Shown one piece after another: positions 48,801-57,898 of a stretch of 64,000 nt of DNA. The notes under the pieces are model-generated. The model did no database searches, was not told the DNA's origin, and saw nothing but the letters and a program-made list of their open reading frames with translations. The translations under genes and the position numbers were made by a program. The stretch spans positions 121,711,810 through 121,775,809 of the forward strand of contig CM070876.1 in the NCBI GenBank assembly GCA_036365515.1. The letters are read 5' to 3'. Positions within the stretch are counted from its first letter, which is position 1. Each line of letters starts with the position of its first letter. Source of the DNA: Torymus aiolomorphi (lineage: Eukaryota; Arthropoda; Insecta; Hymenoptera; Torymidae).

Positions 48801-49857
48801 AGCAGTAACAAATTTCTAAAAAAAGATAAATAAAACAGTTATTGGACAAATCAACGTCTTTTGCTTTGTCCTACACATGCTGAGAAAGCGCGAAAGAGAA
48901 ACGTTAGCGATTTCGCGATTTTGCGATTTCGCGATTGCACTGGTTTTTCTCGCTCGTGAATTACAGGATCTCTGAGGCCTAATAGGGGATATTTCTGCAT
49001 GAAAAAAAAAATCTACTATGCTTTTACAAATTTTTTTTTAAAGAAAATGTGTTCAATGCGTTACAAAACTACTTTTCTATTTTACAATCGAAAGCAAATG
49101 AATTAAATTCACATAAAACAAATATTTTTGAAAAATTGATGTTTCCTTTTTTTTGCTTAGTTAAATAGTAAGTAAATGATAACAAATAAACAAAAAAAAA
49201 ATACTAAACTGGTCCTACAGAGAAAAACTATCTGATAAAATAAAAATTTATTTTCATTATATTTATAAAACCATTTATAACATGACAAAATATTATAACT
49301 AACAAACTTGTCAGTATAATAGCGTTTTCTCAAACATTAAAAATCACTTTTTCTTTAATTCGTTACTCCCCTGCGTTTCACTTCTATTTTAATATGCTAT
49401 TGCCGAGGCTGTTACTACTAAATGAGCGATCGATATTTTCCGCGAATTCCTGAGGAATGCGACAGCAGTTATTTGCGCGCCTGCTACCTTGAATTATAAT
49501 AAATATTGTATACTTATATATTTAAGATGTAAACGTTCGTACATCATGATCGCCTCTGCTTTCTACGAAATTAACCTAAACATCTATCTAAAAATTATCA
49601 ACAGTCATGTAAGTAAATGTTACAAATTCGTTTATGTTATTGTAAAAGAGTAAAAGCAAAAAGTTTCATCGGGAAGCTAATTATATGATATTTCTGTAGA
49701 AATACAGCTTATTCCTTCATTTCAGCTCATTTTCAGCTCATTTCTAGTAAGCTCACTTCTAGCCTGTTTTTATTTGAATCATTTTTCATTAACTTTTTGG
49801 ATATGGTTATAAAAATTCATTGTACATGTACTTACTCTGTTCTTCATTTTCATCCAT
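35969..49857 (-). CDS. DUF7869-type protein gene, seven coding exons, one in-frame stop
   Basis: Coding exons read on the minus strand are 49,857-49,836, 44,866-44,777, 43,938-43,789, 43,467-42,967, 40,250-39,899, 38,439-37,960 and 36,449-35,969. All have GT donors and AG acceptors and all phases agree, giving 691 codons. Residues 110-150 have basic clusters (GNKRK, KKRVR, RKGKRAR), likely nuclear. The family hallmarks follow: CPEICRKSC with EDDRQ..FW (166-191), [14 protein letters not shown] in exon 5, CTQCEGYKN and FDLQK in exon 6, [13 protein letters not shown] (about 500-512), and [11 protein letters not shown] (537-547). These proteins are common in insects as DUF7869 and are probably transposase-derived, with an RNase H-like fold (inference). 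A TAG at 36,244-36,242 would end the product at 600 residues, yet 90 codons stay open after it. Biochemical role unknown. Confidence 0.8.
36695..36965. mobile_element. Intronic MITE of the tacatttcg/CGATAC family, copy 1
   Basis: Ends resemble ACTACATTTCGGTACTAGTG and the complement of CTCGTATCGAAATGTATTAT. The interior has ACACCGTGCGCAAAGATAC and CACGAGCGAGAAGGTGATTT. Lies in the last intron of the DUF7869-type gene. Confidence 0.6.
37290..37505. mobile_element. Intronic MITE of the CGATAC family, copy 2
   Basis: Contains GCACTCCGTGCCTAAAAC, ACGCACGGAGTCC and CCCGAGTGAAGTGAGTTTAA, and ends in ACGCACTTGTATCGTAATAT. Same intron as copy 1. Confidence 0.6.
39085..39270. mobile_element. Intronic MITE of the CGATAC family, copy 3
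   Basis: Starts TTTTCGATACAAGTGCGTAA, contains CGCCCGAGCAAAGCGAGGG between inverted copies of TTGATTCTCGGACGAG, and ends with a CTTTACGCACGGAATTGCAT segment. Lies between exons 5 and 6. Confidence 0.65.
40450..42000. repeat. Repeat-filled intron between exons 4 and 5
   Basis: Includes a CGATAC-family copy at about 40,858-41,060 (ATTTCGGCAGTAGTGCGATA, CTGAGTGAACCGAGAGTG). It also has diverged repeats around a TCTACTGTTTTTCTTTT and AGGCAGAGTTA pair that recur in inverted form at 41,450-41,560 and directly at 42,010. No exon with the right phase and family motifs is seen here. Confidence 0.55.
42573..42600. repeat. Poly-T tract
   Basis: An uninterrupted T run inside the intron between exons 4 and 5. 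It may be the A-tail of a minus-strand retroposon, but no body was recognised. Confidence 0.7.
44005..44598. mobile_element. MITE rich in CGTAC, in intron 2
   Basis: Long inverted ends (about 130 bp) start CCCCGCCAGAAATATACGTA and end in the complement, between CA dinucleotides. The arms are full of short CGTACGGA/TCCGTACG units. It lies between exons 2 and 3, directly beside a CGATAC-family start at about 43,966. Confidence 0.85.
44924..45072. mobile_element. TTAA-flanked MITE, 149 bp
   Basis: Ends CCTTTAGAGGACGGG and CCCGTCCTCTAAAGG lie between TTAA at 44,920-44,923 and 45,073-45,076. This is a piggyBac-type target duplication with no coding capacity. Confidence 0.85.
45731..45809. repeat. 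(TA)n microsatellite
   Basis: About 39 TA units immediately before the TA-flanked element at 45,810. Confidence 0.98.
46332..46647. repeat. 29-bp tandem repeat, 11 units
   Basis: Unit GAGACCCCGGCCAGTCAAGG plus CAAGGGT and two bases, period 29 bp, with few substitutions. No spacers, so not CRISPR. Confidence 0.97.
46648..47250. repeat. 237-bp tandem repeat made of two related halves
   Basis: GGTCACCGAAGGCAAACTAA recurs at 46,661, 46,898 and 47,135 (237-bp spacing). In between, a diverged half-unit reads GGTCACTGAAGGCAAACGAA. The dominant word is TGGTCA or TGATGGTCAC. Confidence 0.93.
47886..48314. mobile_element. MITE with CACTGA ends
   Basis: CACTGAGACCGGCGTAAGTA at the left and the complement of CGGTCTCTCAGTG at the right, between TA dinucleotides. 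The arms share TTTAAAAGTTGGTAAAAATT and ACCAACCTACGTGGGTAA. The interior repeats ATTTTTACCAGCT-like words. No coding capacity. Confidence 0.85.
48315..49835. other. Remainder of intron 1, mostly AT-rich
   Basis: No exon with matching phase is visible. GGAGCCACCTTAG near 48,690 is the approximate inverse of CTTAAGGCGGCTCCGG at 45,685, so an older inverted-repeat element may enclose 45.7-48.7 kb. A run of TTTCGCGATTTTGCGATTTC lies at 48,910. Confidence 0.4.
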
Positions 49858-49877
49858 CACTGCACTTCCTTTAATTG

Positions 49878-50140
49878 CTAGAAAATAGAAAAAACACACG
49901 TAAAACAAAACCGATCTTCTTCAGCCGTTGATCGCGAGTATGCACTCCTCTCTAGCTTCGTCGCACTCCACTATACAAGAAAGCTGTCGTTCGGCTGACG
50001 GTCGCGAGGGCGCGCGACAATTGTCTCTCTACCTTCGTTACACTCAGGCTGCGTCAATTGCTGAAAAATCTAGCGATAATCGCGTGAGTGCTGCCCTCCC
50101 AAAATCGCGGCGCTGCTCTTACGTGAAAACCGCACTGTTT
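49878..50140 (-). promoter_or_regulatory. Probable 5' region of the DUF7869-type gene
   Basis: A GC-rich island upstream of the first coding exon on the minus strand. The exon at 49,877-49,836 follows a good acceptor (TTCTATTTTCTAG), so at least one non-coding exon should lie further upstream, probably in this block. No TATA box or initiator is asserted. Confidence 0.3.
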
Positions 50141-50200
50141 GCGTTACTTTCAAAAGCTATTAAATCCATGGTTCAGAAATTGTTATGACCGTTTTTTAAG

Positions 50201-50770
50201 AAATGGTAAGCTATTTTATATTACACTCTAATGTAAAAAAAATAATTCGAAAAATAATTTTACGTAAAAATTCTACGTAATAAACTTTTATTTCTAGTTC
50301 TATTTCTTTTTTGTAAAATGAAGTCTTTTTTAATTATATTTTTAAAACATTTAGTTACTTCAAAATTTCCTATCAATCTTTGAAAATTTATTGTAAAAAA
50401 TTTCTCGAATATGCGTTTTGTAGCTGTTGGTAAAAGATAAAAGTTAGATCAGACAGATTGTTCGATTAATTATACCCAGTAAAATGAGCTTGCATTTAAG
50501 TCGATCAAAAAAACCGCTGCCAATACTTTGGCACGTAGCTTCCTCGTGACTAATTTATTGTTCCTAAAAGTAAATATATTATTCGAATGTATACAAATTA
50601 TACAATAAATTTTTTCTTTTTATAAAAAGAACTTTTTATAAAAGGATTTTTCACTTATGAGAAAGCAACCATTAAGCAAAAAATACTACGGTAATTATGC
50701 AATTACAGCACCTTGTATAATTATAAATCGTTATGATACGTAAACGAATAAATTTATCTTCAAAATTCTC
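50201..50770. other. Unassigned AT-rich DNA
   Basis: No ORF, inverted repeat or tandem repeat of note between the GC-rich island and the TTAA hairpin. Confidence 0.4.
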
Positions 50771-50778
50771 TTATTTAA

Positions 50779-50833
50779 TCGGGAGAAAAATATAGGCCCG
50801 CAAAGATGTAACCGCCCGCTCGTTTTCTCCCGA
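50779..50833. mobile_element. 55-bp TTAA-flanked hairpin
   Basis: TCGGGAGAAAA..TTTTCTCCCGA between TTAA at 50,775-50,778 and 50,834-50,837. Possibly a minimal piggyBac-type MITE. Confidence 0.55.
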
Positions 50834-50863
50834 TTAAATGAAAATCTTATGTTCCGCAGGGCA

Positions 50864-51450
50864 TGTTGCTTTTCGGCAGCATTCGGCGAGCAGTGCTACT
50901 CTTAGCCAGGGCTCGGCGAGTAGTGCTACTTTTCGTCAGCACTCCGCGAACGGTACTAGTCTTCGCTAGCGCTCAACGAACGGTGTTATTCTTCGCCAGC
51001 GCTGTGCGAGCGGTGCTACTTTTCGTCAGCACTCGGCGAACGATGCTAGTCTTCGCTAGCGGTCAGCGAATGGTGCTACTCTTCGCCAGCGTTTGGTGAG
51101 CGGTGCTACTCTTCGCCAGCGCTCGGCGAGTAGTGCTACTTTTCGCCAGCGCTCCGCGAACGGTGCTAGTCTTCGCTAGCGCTCAACGAACGGTGTTATT
51201 CTTCGCCAGCGCTGTGCGAGCGGTGCTACTTTTCGTCAGCACTCGGCGAACGGTGCTAGTCTTCGCTAGCGCTCAGCGAATGGTGCTACTCTTCGCTAGC
51301 GTTTGATGAGCGATGCTATTCTTCGCCAGCGCTTGCCGAGTAGTGCTACTTTTCGCAAGGGAATTTGAAGGGTGCTACTCATCGCTGGATGTACTGAACA
51401 GTGCTAGTTTTCGTCACGCCCTGAACGGTGCTACTCTTCGTACGGGGTAT
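50864..51450 (-). repeat. 30-bp minisatellite, second copy, inverted
   Basis: Reverse complement of the array at 33,913-34,500, with matching termini (CATGTTGCTTTTCGGCAG at the left, CTCTTCGTACGGGGTATCG at the right). Because 30 is divisible by three, the plus strand stays open as ten-residue repeats of the VLVFASAQRT kind (50,863-51,306). I regard this as incidental. Confidence 0.95.
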
Positions 51451-51456
51451 CGAAAT

Positions 51457-51842
51457 AATCAAATTGAAATAGCAATAAATATGGAGAATGCAGCTTATAT
51501 GTGTGAAAATGACAACAATCTTTCAAGCGAGTCATAGCGTAATGGATAGCTTGCCTGCGCAGGAATCCAAAGTTCGTGAGTTCGATTCTCGGTTGGATCG
51601 GAAATTTTATGTACCTTTTTTTTCTGCGATAACTTATTTGCTATCCATTGAGGAAACAAGTTTCATTAACGAATAAGCGTTATATACTATTTTATTATGT
51701 TTGTATTGTCAAGTGATTTTTCACGTGATTAATCACAGGAGAAATCGCGCCAAATCGTCACGTGAGAAATCACGTGGGTAATCACGTGAGAAATCAAGTG
51801 ATAATCATATGATCAATCACGTGATTTTTTTTGCCAGGGGTG
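51457..51842 (+). mobile_element. SINE-like repeat with tRNA-like core, copy 2
   Basis: Starts AATCAAATTGAAATAGCAAT. The tRNA-like core (about 51,527-51,602) has A box ATAGCGTAATGGATAGC and B box GAGTTCGATTCTC. It ends with a block containing five CACGTG hexamers spaced by GAAAT/ATTAAT. The copy at 24,211-24,576 is its reverse complement. Confidence 0.65.
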
Positions 51843-52149
51843 TGCGTGTAAACTCTTTATATCTTTGAAACGTATTGACCGTTTCACGTCGGACAGACTA
51901 TTCTCTTCGCCTCACCAAAAAAAACTCGGTACCCTAATGGATTTGAGTTTTTTTTATAACCTGATTTTCGATTTTGAATTTTGAGTTTTTTTGATTTGTT
52001 CATACCTTACATCCATTATTACATAATATAATGAACTTTTCTTGAAAGGGATTTAAATTATCTATATTTTCTTTTTTTAATATTTAAATTATCTTCACTC
52101 TGTCATTTGTTATTAAGGAAAACGTTTTTATACTACATAAATTAATTTA

Positions 52150-52790
52150 TCGAAAAATATTTTATTTATCGACTTGTAATTTTAGCCACTTATCACACTC
52201 ATTGCAGACTATATTTGGTTAAAATTTTAAGGGATTATCTTAATTTGTTTAAAAAAAAAAAAAATTAGTTTAGAAAATATTCGCGTTTTCGTTGTCGCAC
52301 GATAACGAATGTAAAAATTCTCCAATCGTCCTGAAATTTGGCGCAGATGTAGCTTTAATAGAGTTCCTTACCCAAAAAAATCGGTCCATTACGAAAAAAG
52401 ATATTTGAGCTTAAATTTTTTAAAAAAATTTTCGAATTGTGTTTTCTCAGAGAATACTTGATTTGTCGACTTGAAATTTTAACCACTTATTAAACTCGTT
52501 GTAGACTATATTTGGTTAAAATTTCAAGAAATTATCTTAATTTGTTTTTCAAAAAAAAATTGTTTTAGAAATATTGGCGTTTTCGTTGCTGCACGATAAC
52601 AAGAGTAAAAATGATCCAATTGCCCTGCAATTTGGCACAGATGTAGCTTATAGATATCTTCAGATCGAGTTCGTTGCCGATTTATCGACTTAAAATTTTA
52701 GCCGCTTAATAAACTGATTGAAGAGTATATTTAGCTAAAATTTTAGGAGATTATCTTTATTGTTTAACATCTAATTTTGCTTATTAAAAA
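52150..52790. repeat. ~297-bp repeat related to the 308-bp array
   Basis: CGACTTG(T/A)AATTTTA(G/A)CCACTTAT begins units at 52,170 and 52,467, and a truncated one begins at about 52,684. Units share CGTTTTCGTTG..CGCACGATAAC and TCGGTCCATTACGAAAAAAG with the 9,970-12,010 array. Confidence 0.8.
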
Positions 52791-53038
52791 TTTGTATTCG
52801 ACCAATCATGGCTTATATTATGGAATAATTAATATATACGAAGCAACATGTAATTGTTTACAGTCAAAGCTGAAACAAATTGAAGTTTATTGTGGGCAAT
52901 GATTTTTTTTTTATAAAATATAAAATTGTATAATAATAATGGGTTTTTAATGATAAAAAATATAATGAATAAAAAGAAAAAGTCACAAAACATTTAGCAT
53001 GGTCTCACCTATCTAATTGACCAAACAGAGGTGCGGAA
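52791..53038. other. AT-rich DNA, nothing recognised
   Basis: No supported feature; begins the minus-strand exon-like cluster. Confidence 0.4.
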
Positions 53039-53425
53039 CCTACCTTGCTTCTAATGAATGAATGAAAGCTGAGCCCTGCAACAACAAAAGTACATATATG
53101 AGTGACAGCAGTGAAAAGCGAGTAAAGGCCATTGATCTCACCTGAGTATTCGCTAGTTCAACTTCACAGAATAATCTATATCCCGGGTCATGTGTTTGCA
53201 CTACACAATAGGCATACAAAAACCACATGACAAATATTTATAGCAATTTAAGAATCTAATATAAATAAAAATGGAAAGGCTTCCGGGCGAAAATCGTAAA
53301 TCTTATGCTATGCACAATCGAAGTTTTAGGTATATTTCGATATAAGCAAGTCTTACCGCTTCCTTGTCCATAAATGAAACCTCGGAGGCAGGTCCAAAAG
53401 ATAGACGTATTAAATAAAATATACT
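53039..53425 (-). other. Exon-like segments, minus strand
   Basis: Three short pieces have splice-like borders. 53,425-53,357 lies between TTTTATTTTCAG and GCG|GTAAGAC. About 53,230-53,142 reads MWFLYAYCVVQTHDPGYRLF and ends CAG|GTGAGA. 53,070-53,039 lies between TTGTTGCAG and AAG|GTAGGT. They may belong to the ABCG exon upstream at 55.2 kb, but none matches that family and the phases could not be made to fit. Confidence 0.25.
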
Positions 53426-53499
53426 GAAAATAAAAGAATTTAACATGAGTAAAAGGTACTCGTAAAAAGTACCCTATTCCTCAAAAGAATATTATACAC

Positions 53500-53934
53500 A
53501 TGATACGGTAATACCGTACTGCAGTGCTCCTTCCACGATGTGTCCTCGTCGGTGGCTAGGAGAAGAGTTGTCAAGTGCTCCGTCGTTCTTCTCACCAATG
53601 CCTCGACCGTAGTTGCTGATTGACCCCAGGGTGACTAGTTGGCGATCTTCTATTCTTTTCACTCACATGTAAATGACATCACGTCCTTTGTGAATAAGTA
53701 AGACAAAGAATCGCCACCTGGCCACCCTGATTTACCCTTGAAGGCTCACCTCATCGGAGAGCCGCCACCGAAAGCTTCGCTTGTTGTATCAAGCAACAAT
53801 ACAAAAATGCGAGTGAATCGGGAGGCTGAGGTTAAGGACTCTTCTCCTGGATACTAATTGAGGGTCTTTAATAGTATAAATCCGCTTTTCTACACACGCA
53901 AGTAACTCGATCGGTAAAAATCCACCGCGTTACA
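53500..53934 (-). mobile_element. LTR-like GC-rich block
   Basis: On the minus strand it begins TGTAACGCGGTGG, the TGTAAC-type start also seen at 32,809 and 62,472. The other end and a target duplication are not clear. No coding domain. The following 53,935-54,568 shows no feature. Confidence 0.25.
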
Positions 53935-54568
53935 ATGCACCAGCGCTTATTGGAGAAGACAAATTCTTCAGCTGCAATTATCAACTCAAATGTCTAAGAA
54001 ACAAAAAGCCCGAGTTAGAATGGTTTTAGGCGCTCGGGCGAGTTAGAATATTATTCCTCTCAGTTGACGATATTTAATACCTAACATAGATTATTTTAAC
54101 ATAAAAAACTCTTTTTCATATTTTTTCTGTATTCCAAGAATTTAATAATTTTTTATTGCTACAATATATAATATTTTTAATATTTTATTTTATTGTAATT
54201 ATATCGAAATTCAATATTATCCACCGATGCATATTGCCTCACCTTGCCCTATAAAATCAACTTTTATTACAGTTGCATTCAAGTGACTGGCAAGGAATGT
54301 GGACAAAAAGAAAAAAGTTAAAAAGTTAATTTGGTTTAGTAAGAACAGTATCTCATACTAGAACTTATGACTAATTTTAACCAGCTAACGAGAAAAGGAA
54401 CTAGTTCAAAATTTAAACTTTTGACGATAACTTGAAGACAATTACGTTATTTTAATAAAATCTTGTGAAAGCACTGAATAATATTCAATGTTGAAGGTAT
54501 AACACCATCCATTTTTGTATTAAATAGTTGAGGACGACCTTTGGAGGCAAAATGAAATGATCTTAGTT

Positions 54569-54830
54569 CTTTATGGCAACGTTTCGTTGGCTTAGTACGC
54601 CAACCTCATCAGGCCTTTATTCAAAACTCAGAAATAAATTAACATGTATCCATTCCATGTGTTTGTCTAATATATTCAAAGAAAGATGATGTTGTACACC
54701 ATCACAACATCATCTTTCTTTGAATATATTACACAAATACATGGAATGGATTCATGTTAATTTACTTCTATGTTTTGAATAAAGGCTTGATGAGGTTGGC
54801 GTACTAAGCCAACGAAACGTTGCCATAAAG
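54569..54830. mobile_element. Palindromic MITE
   Basis: CTTTATGGCAACGTTTCGTT at the left is mirrored by AACGAAACGTTGCCATAAAG at the right, and the arms stay about 90 percent paired to an ACACCATC loop. No coding capacity. Confidence 0.9.
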
Positions 54831-54926
54831 AGAGCGTCAATAGATATTTTCATTAAAACTTTCTATTCAAACTCTAATAAATTATAAATAAATTAAATGA
54901 TTGTTTAAAAATCATATTTCATGCTA

Positions 54927-55066
54927 ATCATATGGGACCCACATAGGACCCATGTGGGAATAACATAGAACCTACATGAGAAACAAGATTACACAAGGAC
55001 ACACCAAGATCAAACAAAGGTTCCCACGTGTTTCCCACATGGGTCTCATATGGGATTTTTCAATAG
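54927..55066. repeat. Imperfect inverted repeat
   Basis: CATATGGGACCCACATAGGA and GGACCCATGTGGGAA at the left pair with TTCCCACATGGGTCTCATATG at the right. Probably a small decayed MITE. Confidence 0.55.
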
Positions 55067-55120
55067 TCGTACCTCCTTGAAGACATAAAAACAAAAAGTG
55101 AATATTAGTAAAATACTTAC

Positions 55121-55226
55121 GCTGTATTTAGAAAGAATCCACCGAAGAGCAGAAATGGAATTATAACTGGTGGTCCAATTGAAAGTGCCATTGAAATATT
55201 TTTACTTACACATGAAATTAAATAAC
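55121..55226 (-). CDS. Exon of an ABCG (White-type) transporter
   Basis: A 106-bp exon with acceptor TTTAATTCAG and donor GC|GTAAGTATTT. In the only open phase it reads [19 protein letters not shown], then an [13 protein letters not shown] stretch. ABCG half-transporters carry the near-identical pattern at the end of transmembrane helix 5 and the start of the re-entry loop (family form G-Y-x-I-S..[25 protein letters not shown]). These proteins export lipids, pigment precursors or hormones. Neither the preceding NBD exons nor the expected next exon were found in the window. The sequence itself has no lesion, so it may belong to a gene with very long introns or be a stray exon. Confidence 0.65.
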
Positions 55227-55483
55227 CTGAATTAAAGAAAAATTGAATTAGTTGGTTTTGCGTGGAGAGAAGTACAAATTTATTTTATAGCGTTTATAAA
55301 ACGTAAATTACCGATACTATAAATTTTGAGTTTTAAGAAAAGTTATTTCCTTTATATGGGATATTCATAAATGACTTCGATACCTTAATAATTTAGAAAA
55401 CCAGATCTACTTATAACTATAATATGTGTGATGGAATCATCGCAGCACGACAACGTTGCTCGAGTCCGAAGATGAGAGGGAGA

Positions 55484-55560
55484 GAGTGAGAGCGAGGGAG
55501 AGAGAGACCGCGAGGGGAAGAGAGCGAGAGACTGAGAGAGAGAGAGAGAGAGGAGAGAGA
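55484..55560. repeat. (GA)n microsatellite
   Basis: Interrupted GA tract. The surrounding 55,227-55,849 shows no gene. Confidence 0.9.
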
Positions 55561-55849
55561 AATTGGCTTGAAAGTAAAGATTTAGTTTACTTATTTATTT
55601 GAAATAACATCTAACAAGATTGTAAAAGTGCTCAATATAAATAGACAATGATAATTTTATTTACGTTTTAAATCTTGAAAATATAACAGTAGTTCCGAAC
55701 ATACTCACAATGAATAGAAACATATAGTGTCAAGATTCAGTTTAATTTAAAAAAATACATTTTAGGGGAATAACATAAAAATATCTATTTCTTTCAGAAT
55801 GAAGAGATCATCAACTTTACCTCGCTATGATAAAATTAGGATAATATTT

Positions 55850-56127
55850 TGTTAGAATGTGATAAAATTATATTGTACAGTTAGAACGCAAAGTGCTAGA
55901 AAGCGAAGTACTATACGCATACATGTATGCCTCCCCGCTCCGTGTACGTGAAAGTGTCGCATGTATGCTGGAGCCGACGAGAGCGGACGACGCTACCGCG
56001 TGCAACGATTTAGACAGACTCCGCCCTGCGTCAGGCTATGATATAACGTATTCTAAGAAACTAAATAAATCTATGTTATTTTCTTCTTTAGACTAAGTTT
56101 TACTGATTTCCCCGAGCTTTTCCAACA
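55850..56127 (+). repeat. Ty1/copia LTR
   Basis: Starts TGTTAGAATGTGATAAAATT and ends CCCGAGCTTTTCCAACA, with TG..CA borders. It is followed at once by TGGTAGGAGCTCAG, the position and form of a copia primer-binding site (initiator-Met-type TGGTA..AG). Confidence 0.7.
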
Positions 56128-56264
56128 TGGTAGGAGCTCAGTAGTTCGTAAGTTACAAACACCTACTTTGTATATCGACTCTCGAGGAAATGTATAAGAT
56201 AAGATAATAAGCAGACGAGAGTTGTATGAGAAAGTATCGTGCATGTGAGTACCGTTAGAAACGT

Positions 56265-56516
56265 ATGGAAAAAATACTCGAGACAAAGGAAGAAGTCACG
56301 ACGGTGGATGTAAAGCAAGAAGAAGAGTCCGAACATGAAGGAGCATTTGAGATCAAACAAGAAGAGGAAATGACAGGGAAATATAATATTACGATTCCTG
56401 TATTTGATGGAGAAGACTACAGTATGTGGAAAAAACGAATAACGATGTATTTGAACTTCAAGAAGTTTGATAACGTCATTAAAAGAGAAATAGCCACTAT
56501 AGATAAGGAAGAGTGA
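56265..56516 (+). pseudogene. Ty1/copia Gag, N-terminal fragment
   Basis: 84 codons from the ATG 138 bp after the LTR. A Glu/Lys-rich lead is followed by KYNITIPVFDGEDYSMWKKR and ITMYLNFKKFDNVI, the hallmark start of copia-type Gag (I-P-x-F-D-G-x-x-Y-x-x-W-K-x-R-x-x-x-x-L). The frame ends at a TGA and then meets the left end of the foldback at 56,549, so zinc knuckle, protease, integrase and RT are missing. Gag would package the element's RNA in a particle. Confidence 0.8.
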
Positions 56517-57566
56517 GAAGAAAAAAATTTAAAGCAATAAATCATATGTATATGGGTAGTTCTCGGGGGAATCGAGAGGTCAAAATTTTTTTCCTTCCGT
56601 AACCACCTAAATCGCTTCGTAAATATCCCATAAGTTACCCTGAATTTTTTCAGATTTTTTTCATTCATAGTTTTTGAGTGGCAGAGGGTCTAAGTTGGTC
56701 ATTTTAGCTTTTTTTGCAATTTTTGCCTTTTTTCAATGCTTTATAGCTCCTCAGAGGTGCATTTTTCATATAGGAACAATATATACCATTTTTTAGAAAA
56801 TTTTCCAAATATTTCAAATAAACCATTCTCAAACCCATTGGAAGCAATTTCAATTATGCTAGAGCTATTTTAAAACTTAAAATATGCCACAATAAGACTT
56901 CGATCATCAGTAAGATAACCAAAAAATTCATGAAAGTACCTTTTTTCATAGCAAAAATATCTGCCACTATCACAGAACAGGCCAAAAGCTCTATAAAGAG
57001 AAAAAAATCAAAAAAACTTTATATATGGCTAAATAACTGATTAAAATGCACATTCGATTCCTGTAATGAAATATATCCTTAGTCGGACCATCACAAAAAA
57101 ATTCATGGTAATATCTTTCACTAATATAAAACTAAAAAACTTTCAGAATAGCAGTTACTATTAAAAAAAAAAATTAAGAAATAACTATATCAATCAATTA
57201 TTTGAAATAATTAATTTAAATAGACATACGAAAGACATAATTACTTTCTTATGTATCCCTACATGATTCTTAACTTTAAGAGTTATTATTACAACTTAGA
57301 CATATCTATTCTACTTTATACTACCATGCACTTGATAATCCTAGCGGAAGAATGCTTTATTAATATTGTCTATCGTATGTTAACTTAATGAATATATAAT
57401 AAGTACACAATTAAATGAATATAATCATACCTCACTTTGTAAAGGGGAGAGCACAGAGTCCGCGTGGCTAATTTCGAATGAAACTTCGTACAAAGGCTTC
57501 TTGATTTATGAAAAAAGGATACACAAAGCCTTTTCTCTTCGAGTAGACCCTCCATCAAATTTACAC

Positions 57567-57898
57567 CATTTTTCAGTTCATTATTGACCCTTTCGCATCC
57601 TCAAATAAGAAAAATCTATCTTGACTAATAAAGTGCAATAATATTATCTGTAAATATGTAAAATGGTTAGGTAAAGTTCTTCATTAGCAAAAGTATAAAA
57701 GAAATTTCTTGTATCTTATTGTAATGAAACATATTTGTTGCGTATCAAGATACATATTTCCTTAAACCATATTATATATAATTTGTTTGATTTGAAAACC
57801 ATTTTACATATTTACAGACAAGATAATTGCACTTTATTAGACAAGATAGATTTTTCTTATTTGAGGAAGCGAAAGGATCAATAATGAACTGAAAAATG
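57567..57898. mobile_element. Palindromic MITE inserted in the left arm only
   Basis: CATTTTTCAGTTCATTATTG is mirrored by CAATAATGAACTGAAAAATG. The opposite arm runs through the same place without it, so the insertion postdates the foldback. Confidence 0.85.

Noticed and set aside
49928..50188. 86-codon plus-strand ORF near the GC-rich island
   Set aside because: No motif. The island is better explained as the 5' region of the minus-strand gene.
50863..51537. Repeat protein with ten-residue VLLFASA-type units
   Set aside because: The frame stays open only because the unit is 30 bp. The same array in the other orientation at 34 kb does not sit in a gene.
51527..51602. Functional tRNA gene
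   Set aside because: A and B boxes are present but no proper cloverleaf is seen, and the segment is embedded in a repeat found twice.
53357..53425. Walker A-like reading GQGSGKT as an ATPase exon
   Set aside because: It arises only if the splice donor is read through, lacks the required spacing to the first Gly, and no further ATPase motif follows.
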